From DAOTTX01 sp034437515 (GTDB taxonomy: Bacteria; Chloroflexota; Anaerolineae; Aggregatilineales; Phototrophicaceae), in contig DAOTTX010000402.1 of assembly GCA_034437515.1 (NCBI GenBank), positions 1 through 6,305 on the forward strand: a stretch of DNA of 6,305 nucleotides. The letters run 5' to 3'. The notes under the pieces were generated by a model, which was not told where the DNA came from, ran no database searches, and saw only the letters and a list, made by a program, of their open reading frames with translations. Below, in pieces: positions 1 to 4,951 of this stretch. The translations under genes were made by a program, and so were the position numbers. Position 1 is the stretch's first letter, and each line of letters opens with the position of its first letter.

Positions 1-32
1 CTTTTCTCACATCACCACCAAAACCCGACATC

Positions 33-212
33 CTAAAAATTCCGCGTGCCTACTTTGACACCCTCATACAGACCCTGTGTTATGCTGTATGAATGTGCAA
101 AGTCGAGCTTACGCTGCAACTGTGATATATGCCGCTTATAGAAGAATTCAGTCGCCATTTTTCTGCGATCTTCAATAACCACTTTGCAGTAGTCCGTATT
201 GATTTCGTGCAT
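33..212 (-). CDS. Small uncharacterised protein, 59 aa
   Basis: I do not recognise this product. The ATG at 212 is preceded by GGAGAGGG (plus-strand 215-222) at good spacing, which is the main reason to think it is a gene; an upstream in-frame GTG at 233 has no such site. The 59-residue product is soluble-looking and charged. Its middle (about residues 12-37) is rich in Lys/Arg/Glu and looks helical; no signal peptide, membrane segment or metal motif is visible. It ends with TAG. It lies 81 bp downstream of the rhodanese gene on the same strand, so it could be its distal partner, but a hairpin lies between them. A chance ORF remains possible. Confidence 0.42.
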   Translation of the reverse strand: MHEINTDYCKVVIEDRRKMATEFFYKRHISQLQRKLDFAHSYSITQGLYEGVKVGTRNF

Positions 213-251
213 TTGCCCTCTCCGTAAACCCACACATAATGACAGCCTAAT

Positions 252-270
252 GAAACAGAGGTTCTGTTTC
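252..270 (-). terminator. Short hairpin between rhodanese gene and small ORF
   Basis: GAAACAGA (252-259) and TCTGTTTC (263-270) form a perfect 8-bp stem with a 3-nt loop, 23 bp beyond the rhodanese stop codon. The position suits a terminator for the minus-strand rhodanese gene. The stem is AT-rich and lacks a real T-run after it, so it could equally be a processing or pause site. Confidence 0.3.
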
Positions 271-293
271 TATCCGATTCTTGCGCGGTAAAC

Positions 294-707
294 TCAGCCC
301 AACTGCTCAACCGCATAACCTTCCTTGTGCCAGTATTCGATCCCACCGATCAATTCTTTGACGGCATAACCAAGCTGGCTCAGGCGCAGTGCGGCCTTGG
401 TGGAACCGTTGCAACCCGGTCCCCAGCAATACACGACAAATAGCGTATCCGGCGGATAGTCCGCTTCTATGCGCTTTTGTGTCATCTGTGCATGAGGGAT
501 GTTCACCGCGTCGGGAATATGGGCATCAGCGTAGTCCTCGGCACTGCGGACATCCAACACGATGAAATCGGCGAGGTCATGCTTCATGTCGAAGTGCAAG
601 TCGGCAGGGTCGGTTTCAAAGCTGAGTTTGGCGGCAAAATGTGCCTGTGCCGCTGTACGATTCGCCGGGGCTACGGCGCGAACCTGAGATTTGTACTAAA
701 TGGTCAT
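294..707 (-). pseudogene. Rhodanese-domain protein with in-frame TAG at codon 4
   Basis: Single-domain rhodanese-like protein (sulfur-transferase fold), 137 codons plus stop. Numbering from the ATG at 707, the domain begins near residue 24 with AHFAAKLSFETDPADLH. It continues with VLDVRSAEDYADAHIPDAVN and reaches the active-site loop YCWGPGCNG, with the likely catalytic Cys94 and a second Cys99; LIGGIEYW follows near the C-terminus. The ATG has an ideal AAGGAG (715-720) 7 nt upstream, but codon 4 is TAG (696-698). The frame is then open to the TGA at 294-296. The only later standard start is TTG at 599, which lacks a Shine-Dalgarno site and would remove the conserved N-terminal 36 residues. 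Either the gene is recently inactivated, the stop is read through, or one base is wrong. It is divergent from the LysR gene, which may regulate it. Domain assignment is confident; functionality is not. Confidence 0.78.
696..698 (-). other. In-frame amber codon in rhodanese gene
   Basis: The minus strand reads ATG ACC ATT TAG TAC AAA from 707. The TAG is in the same frame as the whole rhodanese domain, with no other stop until 294-296. The parent codon cannot be deduced; CAG or TGG would each need one transition. Confidence 0.85.
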
Positions 708-927
708 TGAATTGCTCCTTATGGCAGATCAGTGTATAGGCATTTGGATTAACATTGTTTCGGTATAGATTGAATTATGGGGTTGATACAGGATGATCAC
801 GATTATCTGACATTTCACAGCATCTCATACTGGTACGATCCCAAATGTGATATTCAGAAGTCCCGAACATCAGAACTACAGAAAAGCTGGCATAATGTGG
901 ATTGGATACTGTGAAGAAAGTACGGTT
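708..927. promoter_or_regulatory. Divergent intergenic region, rhodanese / LysR
   Basis: This 220-bp gap must hold the promoters of both divergent genes. LysR-type regulators classically bind such regions. The best dyad is a weak TTC-N10-GAA at 759-774 (TTCGGTATAGATTGAA). It is not a proper T-N11-A LysR box, and no convincing -35/-10 pair is visible on either strand. The regulatory role is inferred from gene arrangement only. Confidence 0.35.
715..720 (-). promoter_or_regulatory. Strong Shine-Dalgarno site that fixes the rhodanese start
   Basis: AAGGAG on the minus strand lies 7 nt before the ATG at 707. This makes 707 the genuine start even though a stop codon follows three codons later. 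Confidence 0.75.
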
Positions 928-1848
928 ATGGAACTTTACCAATTACAAACGTTCGTGATTGTCGCCGAAGAAGGCAATCTCACACGAGCGGCCAAGCGGC
1001 TGTACACCACCCCTTCGACCATCAGCATGCACATCAAATCGCTCGAAGAGGAACTGGGTGTGCAGTTGTTCGTCCGCAGTAATCAGGGCATGGCGATCAC
1101 CGCTAAAGGTCAGCAAATCCTGGACAAAGCGCGGGCGACTCTGCACGCGGCGCAGGACCTGGTGAACCATGCGACTGACATCCAGACCGCGCTGGTCGGG
1201 CAGGTGTCAATTGGGCTGTGCAGTGCGCCGCCTTACCTGAAAATTCCCCAGCTTATTCAGCAGATTCGGGACAACTATCCCGGTATCGACCTGCTACTGG
1301 ACCAATCGACAACCATACAAATCACCGAGTCAATCGTGACCAACCGCCTCGACATGGGCTTTGTGTATGGCGCGGTCACGCACCCCATGTTGGAAGTCCA
1401 CCATCTCACACAAACTGAGTTGGTCGTCGTGGTGCCATCGGCATGGCCGACTGACTTCGACCCCTCAGACTGGCATGACCTGGCTGCCAGCCCCTGGGTC
1501 AGCCCGCTTATCTCATGTCCATTTCAGCAGGTGGTGGATGAATATCTGGCGCAGCGCGGGTTGACCTGCCAGCATCGTGTGCAGATTGATGATGAGCGCA
1601 GCCGTTACGAACTGGTCAAAGCCGGGCTGGGTCTATCGCTACTGGAACGCTATGCCGCCGATCAAGGCGTGGCTGAAGGCGCGGTCAGCATCGCACCTGT
1701 GGATCCGCTGTCAGTCGATTTATCGCTCGTCTATCGCGTCCACGAACGTAATCAACCGCTCCTGCACTGTGTGGCCGATTTGATTGCGGCTTTGTTCAAT
1801 GAAAGGGAAACCATGCCCACACCCTCAAAGAATGGCCATCGAAAGTGA
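928..1848 (+). CDS. LysR-family transcriptional regulator
   Basis: DNA-binding transcriptional regulator of 306 aa, the usual LysR length. The N-terminal winged helix-turn-helix covers about residues 1-60: MELYQLQTFVIVAEEGNLTR, then AAKRLYTTPSTISMHIKSLE, then the wing ELGVQLFVRSNQGMAITAKG. A linker helix runs to about residue 90. A periplasmic-binding-protein-like effector domain fills the rest, with the typical LVVVVPS and VKAGLGLSLLE segments. I chose the ATG at 928 because the family begins exactly there; an upstream in-frame ATG at 847 would add 27 atypical residues. The inducer cannot be read from sequence. It is divergent from the rhodanese gene, its most likely target. Before the MITE inserted, its stop codon lay only 6 bp from the stop of the convergent hydrolase. 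Confidence 0.93.
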   Translation: MELYQLQTFVIVAEEGNLTRAAKRLYTTPSTISMHIKSLEEELGVQLFVRSNQGMAITAKGQQILDKARATLHAAQDLVNHATDIQTALVGQVSIGLCSAPPYLKIPQLIQQIRDNYPGIDLLLDQSTTIQITESIVTNRLDMGFVYGAVTHPMLEVHHLTQTELVVVVPSAWPTDFDPSDWHDLAASPWVSPLISCPFQQVVDEYLAQRGLTCQHRVQIDDERSRYELVKAGLGLSLLERYAADQGVAEGAVSIAPVDPLSVDLSLVYRVHERNQPLLHCVADLIAALFNERETMPTPSKNGHRK

Positions 1849-1864
1849 ATAGTGCTAATTGAGT

Positions 1865-1873
1865 AAATCGAGC
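1865..1873. repeat. Left copy of 9-bp target-site duplication
   Basis: AAATCGAGC abuts the left terminal inverted repeat and is repeated exactly at 2058-2066 beyond the right one. Confidence 0.88.
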
Positions 1874-2057
1874 GGGTGTGGCTACTTTACGTTTTAGAAA
1901 AACTGGTGCTGGTTTGAATGTCGCAGAAATAATGCGAAAAACGGTGTTGAACTCGCCAGATCGGGTATAAATTGGCGATAATTAACCGATTTTCCCCCTT
2001 AAAACTGTCAAGAACCTGATTGTCCTCAAATGGGCAAAATACAAAGTAGCCACACCC
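1874..2057. mobile_element. MITE-like palindromic element, 184 bp
   Basis: The ends are perfect 15-bp terminal inverted repeats, GGGTGTGGCTACTTT (1874-1888) and AAAGTAGCCACACCC (2043-2057). They are flanked directly by a perfect 9-bp direct repeat, AAATCGAGC (1865-1873 and 2058-2066). The interior is also a degenerate palindrome: TCGCCA (1953-1958) and TGGCGA (1973-1978) are each exactly 85 bp inward from an end, and AAAAACGGT near 1937 faces ACCGATTTT at 1985-1993. It has no room for a transposase, so it must be moved in trans. The terminal repeats and 9-bp duplication point to a DDE-transposase insertion sequence as the parent, but I cannot name the family. It lies at the 3' end of the hydrolase gene and supplies its current stop codon. 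Its folded RNA could act as a bidirectional terminator for the two convergent genes. Confidence 0.87.
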
Positions 2058-2869
2058 AAATCGAGCAGGTGTCCTGTCAATTGACCGGGCTGGTCTTCCT
2101 GTACCAGATGCCCCGCACCGGGGATCATCTCGAAGGTCGCACCGGGAACCATATGTTGTAGCTTGCGCCCCTGTACAATGGGAATCGAGCCGTCATTTTC
2201 TCCCCACAGCAGGTGCACCGGGCAACGTATCGCCGAGTAGTGTGGTTCGACCTCGTCTGTGTACTGCTGATCCATCTGCGCAATTTGGCGGTAAAACGCC
2301 GCCTGACCGACCTCACCTGTCCAGGGCGTTTTGTAGGCTTCCATTGCGTTATCTGGCACTGGATGGTGCGCTGCATCCTGGATATAAGCCGTGAGAATGC
2401 CGTCATGGATATAAGGTGGTACACCAGCGAATGCCTCAAAGTGACGGCGGACATGCCGCACAAACGGCGATCCCCAGGGTGCAACCGCCACCGGGTCGAT
2501 CAGGATCATGCGCGTGTAATTGCGTCCGTCGAGGATGTGTGCTCGCAGCGTCGTCGCACCGCCAAAATCATGAGCGATGATCGTCGGGCGCTCGATGCGC
2601 CAGTAATCGAGCAGTGCCGCCAACACCTGCGATTGGACGCCGAGCGATACATCCTGCTGATCGTACTTCTCAGATTGACCATAGCCGACGAGATCATACA
2701 CGTGAACACGATACGCCGCTGCGAGAATTGGCACAAATTTGCGCCATACGTAGGACGAGAACGGCGTACCATGAATCATGACCAGTGAGTCGCCGGTGCC
2801 AAATACGTCATAGGCAATTGTCCCGAACGGGCTGTCAAACTGCTGTGCGAGTGTCCAATCATCAGCCAT
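1982..2869 (-). CDS. Alpha/beta-fold hydrolase, C-terminus altered by MITE
   Basis: Soluble alpha/beta hydrolase, 295 aa as it now reads. Visible motifs: oxyanion-hole segment MIHGTPFSSYVW (from residue 31), strand/turn YDLVGYGQSEK (58-68), nucleophile elbow AHDFGG with Asp101, acid in LLWGENDGSIP (Asp226), and His254 in GAGHLVQED. An Asp nucleophile in HDFGG is typical of the haloalkane dehalogenase / epoxide hydrolase branch, so hydrolysis of an epoxide, halide or similar compound is possible; the substrate is not inferable. The start at 2869 has GGAG 10 nt upstream. The last 24 residues are encoded by the MITE. Removing the element and one target copy restores a 273-residue protein ending LLDLLN with TAG at 1855-1857, a normal end for the family. 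All catalytic residues precede the insertion, so activity may survive. Confidence 0.92.
   Translation of the reverse strand: MADDWTLAQQFDSPFGTIAYDVFGTGDSLVMIHGTPFSSYVWRKFVPILAAAYRVHVYDLVGYGQSEKYDQQDVSLGVQSQVLAALLDYWRIERPTIIAHDFGGATTLRAHILDGRNYTRMILIDPVAVAPWGSPFVRHVRRHFEAFAGVPPYIHDGILTAYIQDAAHHPVPDNAMEAYKTPWTGEVGQAAFYRQIAQMDQQYTDEVEPHYSAIRCPVHLLWGENDGSIPIVQGRKLQHMVPGATFEMIPGAGHLVQEDQPGQLTGHLLDLGVATLYFAHLRTIRFLTVLRGKIG
2058..2066. repeat. Right copy of 9-bp target-site duplication
   Basis: AAATCGAGC immediately follows the right terminal inverted repeat and matches 1865-1873 exactly. It lies in the hydrolase coding sequence, spanning the end of its LLDL segment. Confidence 0.88.
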
Positions 2870-2990
2870 GCAGCATTTTCTCCAATCGGCTGTGGGCGTA
2901 ATCCATCATCCATTATGGCACCGCCTCGCAATTGTGATGTTCGGGATCACTGAACGCCATGTTCGTGATTTCGTCCCTGCAAAATGCTGC
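2870..2990. repeat. 10-bp inverted repeat next to the hydrolase start
   Basis: GCAGCATTTT (2870-2879) and AAAATGCTGC (2981-2990) are perfect inverted repeats about 100 bp apart. The first arm fills the spacer between the GGAG (2880-2883, minus) and the hydrolase ATG. In a transcript begun upstream of 2990 the two arms could pair and mask translation initiation. The functional role is inference. Confidence 0.4.
2934..2969. promoter_or_regulatory. Compound dyad, possible operator
   Basis: ATCAC-T-GAAC (2946-2955) and GTTC-GTGAT (2961-2969) form a 9-bp stem with one bulged base and a 5-nt loop. A further GTGATGTTC lies at 2934-2942, so three related half-sites alternate in orientation. It sits midway between the divergent hydrolase and methyltransferase genes, where a shared operator would be expected. 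No cognate regulator is identifiable. Confidence 0.35.
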
Positions 2991-3073
2991 TACTCGTGCG
3001 AATATATGCGTGTGAAGGATTGTCCTATATCCGACATATGCGATTGTCGCGCCCCAGGTGTGTGCGGTTGCGC

Positions 3074-3079
3074 TAAAAT
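3074..3079 (+). promoter_or_regulatory. Possible -10 box for the methyltransferase operon
   Basis: TAAAAT matches TATAAT at five of six bases and lies 15 bp before the ATG at 3095. No good -35 element is visible at 16-18 bp. If it is used, the short distance to 3095 would favour the later ATG at 3143. Confidence 0.25.
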
Positions 3080-3094
3080 GGCTCGGAAAATCCT

Positions 3095-3559
3095 ATGGAT
3101 TACACAGGCGATCCCAGTTCAAGCGCGAGGAATTTTGCAGATATGGACATTGACTTCGGCAAGACCGCCGATGACTACGGAACGCACCGCCAGGGATTTC
3201 CGCAGCGGTTCTTCGATGAACTTGTGCGGCGCGATTTGCTCAGCGCGGGGCGGCGCGTGCTCGATCTGGGGACAGGCTCGGGGACACTCGCGCGGGGTGC
3301 AGCACTGACCGGAATCAAGGTGACCGCCCTGGATATTGCACCGGAACTCATCTATAAGGCGAAGGTACTCGACCAGCAGGCCGGAGTCGAGGTGGTCTAT
3401 CACATCGCCCCAGCGGAACAGACGGGTCTTGATGCTGCGTCGTTCGATCTCGTCACAGCCGGGCAGTGCTGGCACTGGTTTGATCGTCCCACAGCAGCCC
3501 AGGAAGTGAAGCGACTCCTGGTGGCCGGTGGTGCGGTCGTGATCGCGCATCTGGATTAG
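3095..3559 (+). CDS. Methyltransferase N-terminal part, ends at TAG
   Basis: If the amber codon is obeyed, a 154-residue product (138 from the ATG at 3143) results. It retains SAM motif I and the following strands but loses the C-terminal region, so it is probably not a functional enzyme. It is listed separately because automated callers will report it as a gene. Confidence 0.55.
   Translation: MDYTGDPSSSARNFADMDIDFGKTADDYGTHRQGFPQRFFDELVRRDLLSAGRRVLDLGTGSGTLARGAALTGIKVTALDIAPELIYKAKVLDQQAGVEVVYHIAPAEQTGLDAASFDLVTAGQCWHWFDRPTAAQEVKRLLVAGGAVVIAHLD
3557..3559 (+). other. In-frame amber codon in methyltransferase gene
   Basis: The frame reads CAT CTG GAT TAG ATT CCG CTA CCG. Homologous-looking coding continues without a frameshift on both sides, which argues for a single point change rather than a gene end. 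Confidence 0.88.
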
Positions 3560-3628
3560 ATTCCGCTACCGGGGAATGTCGTTGAGTCAACCGATCAGCT
3601 TATCCTCAAGCACAATCCCGCCTGGGCG

Positions 3629-3907
3629 ATGAGCGGCGGCACAGGACTGTATCCGGCATGGCTGGCTGATCTGGCATCAGCCGGATTCATCGACATCGAA
3701 ACCTTCTCGTTCGACCTCGATCTGACCTATTCCGCCGAGGCGTGGCGCGGTCGTGTCCGGGCCAGTGCCGGGATTGCGGCCAGCCTTTCTGATGTCGAGG
3801 TCGCAACCTTTGATCGTGAGCTGCAAGATTTGTTGCGAAGTGATTATCCTGACGACCCGCTGGCGGTGCATCATCGGGTGTGGGCTGTCATCGGACGCAA
3901 ACCATAA
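3629..3907 (+). CDS. Methyltransferase C-terminal fragment
   Basis: The first ATG after the amber codon opens a 92-residue frame (MSGGTGLYPAWLADL to VWAVIGRKP) that is simply the downstream part of the methyltransferase. No Shine-Dalgarno site precedes it, so independent translation is doubtful. It carries no SAM-binding motif and is not a separate gene in origin. Confidence 0.5.
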   Translation: MSGGTGLYPAWLADLASAGFIDIETFSFDLDLTYSAEAWRGRVRASAGIAASLSDVEVATFDRELQDLLRSDYPDDPLAVHHRVWAVIGRKP

Positions 3908-3917
3908 GGAGCGTAAG

Positions 3918-4439
3918 ATGGATAACATCATCACCGAACTGAAAGCCGTACTCAGCACCACGCCGGGGCGCTGGTCCGCCCTGACTGAACGCTTCAGCGA
4001 GAACAGCCTGCGCCGCCGTCCCGCACCGGGTGAGTGGTCGGCGCTGGAAGGTCTGTTACACCTGATTGATCTGGATCGCGGCGTGTTCCCGCAGCGGGTG
4101 CGGGCACTCCTAGCCGGAGAGGATTTCCCGGCGTTCTTCCCCGATGAAGATGGCTCGTCACTGCGCGAGGATGTCTCCGCAGGGGCGCTGTCCGCTGAAT
4201 TCGATGCCCTGCGCCGCGAGAATCTGAAGTTGCTCGATCGGATCACACCCGCCGACCTCAGCAAAACAGCCACTCACGCCGAACTCGGTCCGGTCACGCT
4301 GGGGAATCTGCTGCATGAGTGGGGTGGGCATGACCTGATGCATCTGGTTCAGGCAGAGCAGGCGCTCATGCAGTCCTTCATCGACGGTTGCGGTCCGTGG
4401 GAGGTGTATTTCACCCAGCATAAGGCGACACAGGGGTAA
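3918..4439 (+). CDS. DinB-like four-helix-bundle protein
   Basis: Product of 173 aa, the usual DinB/DinB_2-like length, and all-helical. Landmarks are PAPGEWSALEGLLHLIDLD with His48, and a C-terminal HEWGGHDLMHLVQAE with His133, His138 and His142. Together these supply the spaced histidines that bind a divalent metal in this superfamily. Members include thiol-dependent transferases and damage-inducible proteins; most have no assigned reaction, and I cannot assign one here. The ATG at 3918 is fixed by AAGGAG 6 nt upstream, which overlaps the methyltransferase TAA. An earlier in-frame ATG at 3753 lies inside the methyltransferase gene and would add 55 unrelated residues. The spacing (10 bp after the previous stop, 2 bp before the next start) indicates co-transcription and probably translational coupling with both neighbours. 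Confidence 0.88.
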   Translation: MDNIITELKAVLSTTPGRWSALTERFSENSLRRRPAPGEWSALEGLLHLIDLDRGVFPQRVRALLAGEDFPAFFPDEDGSSLREDVSAGALSAEFDALRRENLKLLDRITPADLSKTATHAELGPVTLGNLLHEWGGHDLMHLVQAEQALMQSFIDGCGPWEVYFTQHKATQG

Positions 4440-4441
4440 AC

Positions 4442-4951
4442 ATGGACGCATTTGTCGATACAAAAGCCGAACTGCTTGAACACATCGACCGCGATTGGGC
4501 GGGGATCAACACGTTATTGGACGGTCTGACCGACGCGAAGTGGACGGAGATCCGAAATCCTGACGGTTGGGCGGTTAAGGATCATGTAGCTCATCTGACG
4601 GCGTGGCATCGCTATGTGATCGCCATTCTGACAGGCAAACCGCGTCACGAAGGATTGGGTGTGCCGCAAGCTGTGTATGCGCCGAAAGACATTGACGCGA
4701 TCAACGCAGCGATCTTCCAGCAGCACCGCGACGAACCACTCGATCAGGTGTGCTCGGAATTTCAGGCGACACATCACGCGCTCATGCGCCTGATCGATCC
4801 CATGACGGACGCGGATCTGCTGAAGCCGTATCGGGACTTCCTGCCCGATCATCTTGATGAAAGTGCCGCCCCTATCATCGACACGATCTATGGGGACACG
4901 GCATTTCATTACCGCGAGCATCAGGGATGGATCGAGGCGATGCTCAAATGA
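4442..4951 (+). CDS. ClbS/DfsB-like (DUF1706) four-helix protein
   Basis: Product of 169 aa resembling the ClbS/DfsB family, a DinB-related fold. The signature parts are an N-terminal helix with KAELLEHI, then WAVKDHVAHLTAWHRY (His48, His51, His56), and the C-terminal FHYREHQGWIEAML (His156, His160). ClbS of this family protects producers from colibactin by opening its reactive ring; most homologues are uncharacterised, so a protective role here is only suggested. The ATG follows the preceding TAA by 2 bp, with an AGGGG ribosome site inside the end of the upstream gene. The gene ends with TGA at 4949-4951, directly abutting the stop of the convergent MerR gene, so no dedicated terminator fits between them. 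Confidence 0.85.
   Translation: MDAFVDTKAELLEHIDRDWAGINTLLDGLTDAKWTEIRNPDGWAVKDHVAHLTAWHRYVIAILTGKPRHEGLGVPQAVYAPKDIDAINAAIFQQHRDEPLDQVCSEFQATHHALMRLIDPMTDADLLKPYRDFLPDHLDESAAPIIDTIYGDTAFHYREHQGWIEAMLK

Larger units (their letters stand above)
3095..3907 (+). pseudogene. Class I SAM-dependent methyltransferase split by in-frame TAG
   Basis: The full frame is 270 codons plus TAA, interrupted once by TAG at 3557-3559 (codon 155). The N-terminal part is a Rossmann-fold methyltransferase core: FGKTADDYGTHRQGFP lead-in (21-36), SAM-binding motif I VLDLGTGSGTLA (55-66), the acidic strand-2 end TALDIAPELI, the FDLVTAGQCWHWFD segment and the motif near VIAHLD. After the stop the same frame goes on as IPLPGNVVESTDQLILKHNP and through an intact C-terminal region ending VWAVIGRKP. 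From memory of related proteins, Trp is expected at the stop (HxDW-PLPGN), so TGG to TAG by one G-to-A change is the simplest history. The ATG at 3143 (MDIDFGKT) is an alternative start and better fits family N-termini; GAGG lies 12 nt before it. It is the first gene of a tight three-gene cluster. Substrate unknown. Confidence 0.85.

Noticed and set aside
47..59. Possible second copy of the MITE end (CCTACTTTGACAC)
   Set aside because: Only a short CTACTTT core is shared and the flanks do not match, so chance is sufficient.
477..710. Plus-strand ORF opposite the rhodanese gene
   Set aside because: It is antisense to a clear domain and has no recognisable features of its own.
759..774. LysR-type operator box between rhodanese and LysR genes
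   Set aside because: The dyad is only three bases per arm and does not fit the T-N11-A rule, so it is not called as a site.
847..927. N-terminal extension of the LysR protein from the ATG at 847
   Set aside because: The extra 27 residues are unlike LysR N-termini, and the family's start matches MELYQLQTF at 928.
2213..2788. Long plus-strand ORF of 191 codons inside the hydrolase region
   Set aside because: It lies wholly antisense to a hydrolase with all catalytic motifs; its translation is Cys/His/Arg-rich shadow sequence.
2868..3308. Plus-strand ORF overlapping the methyltransferase start, with many cysteines
   Set aside because: The Cys-rich stretch looks metal-binding at first, but the frame runs out of phase into the methyltransferase SAM motif and has no ribosome site.
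3119..3550. Minus-strand ORF of 143 codons within the methyltransferase
   Set aside because: It is a shadow frame antisense to conserved methyltransferase motifs.
696..3559. Full reassignment of TAG as a sense codon
   Set aside because: TAG appears as a natural terminator of the small ORF and of the pre-insertion hydrolase, and two cases are too few to infer a changed code.
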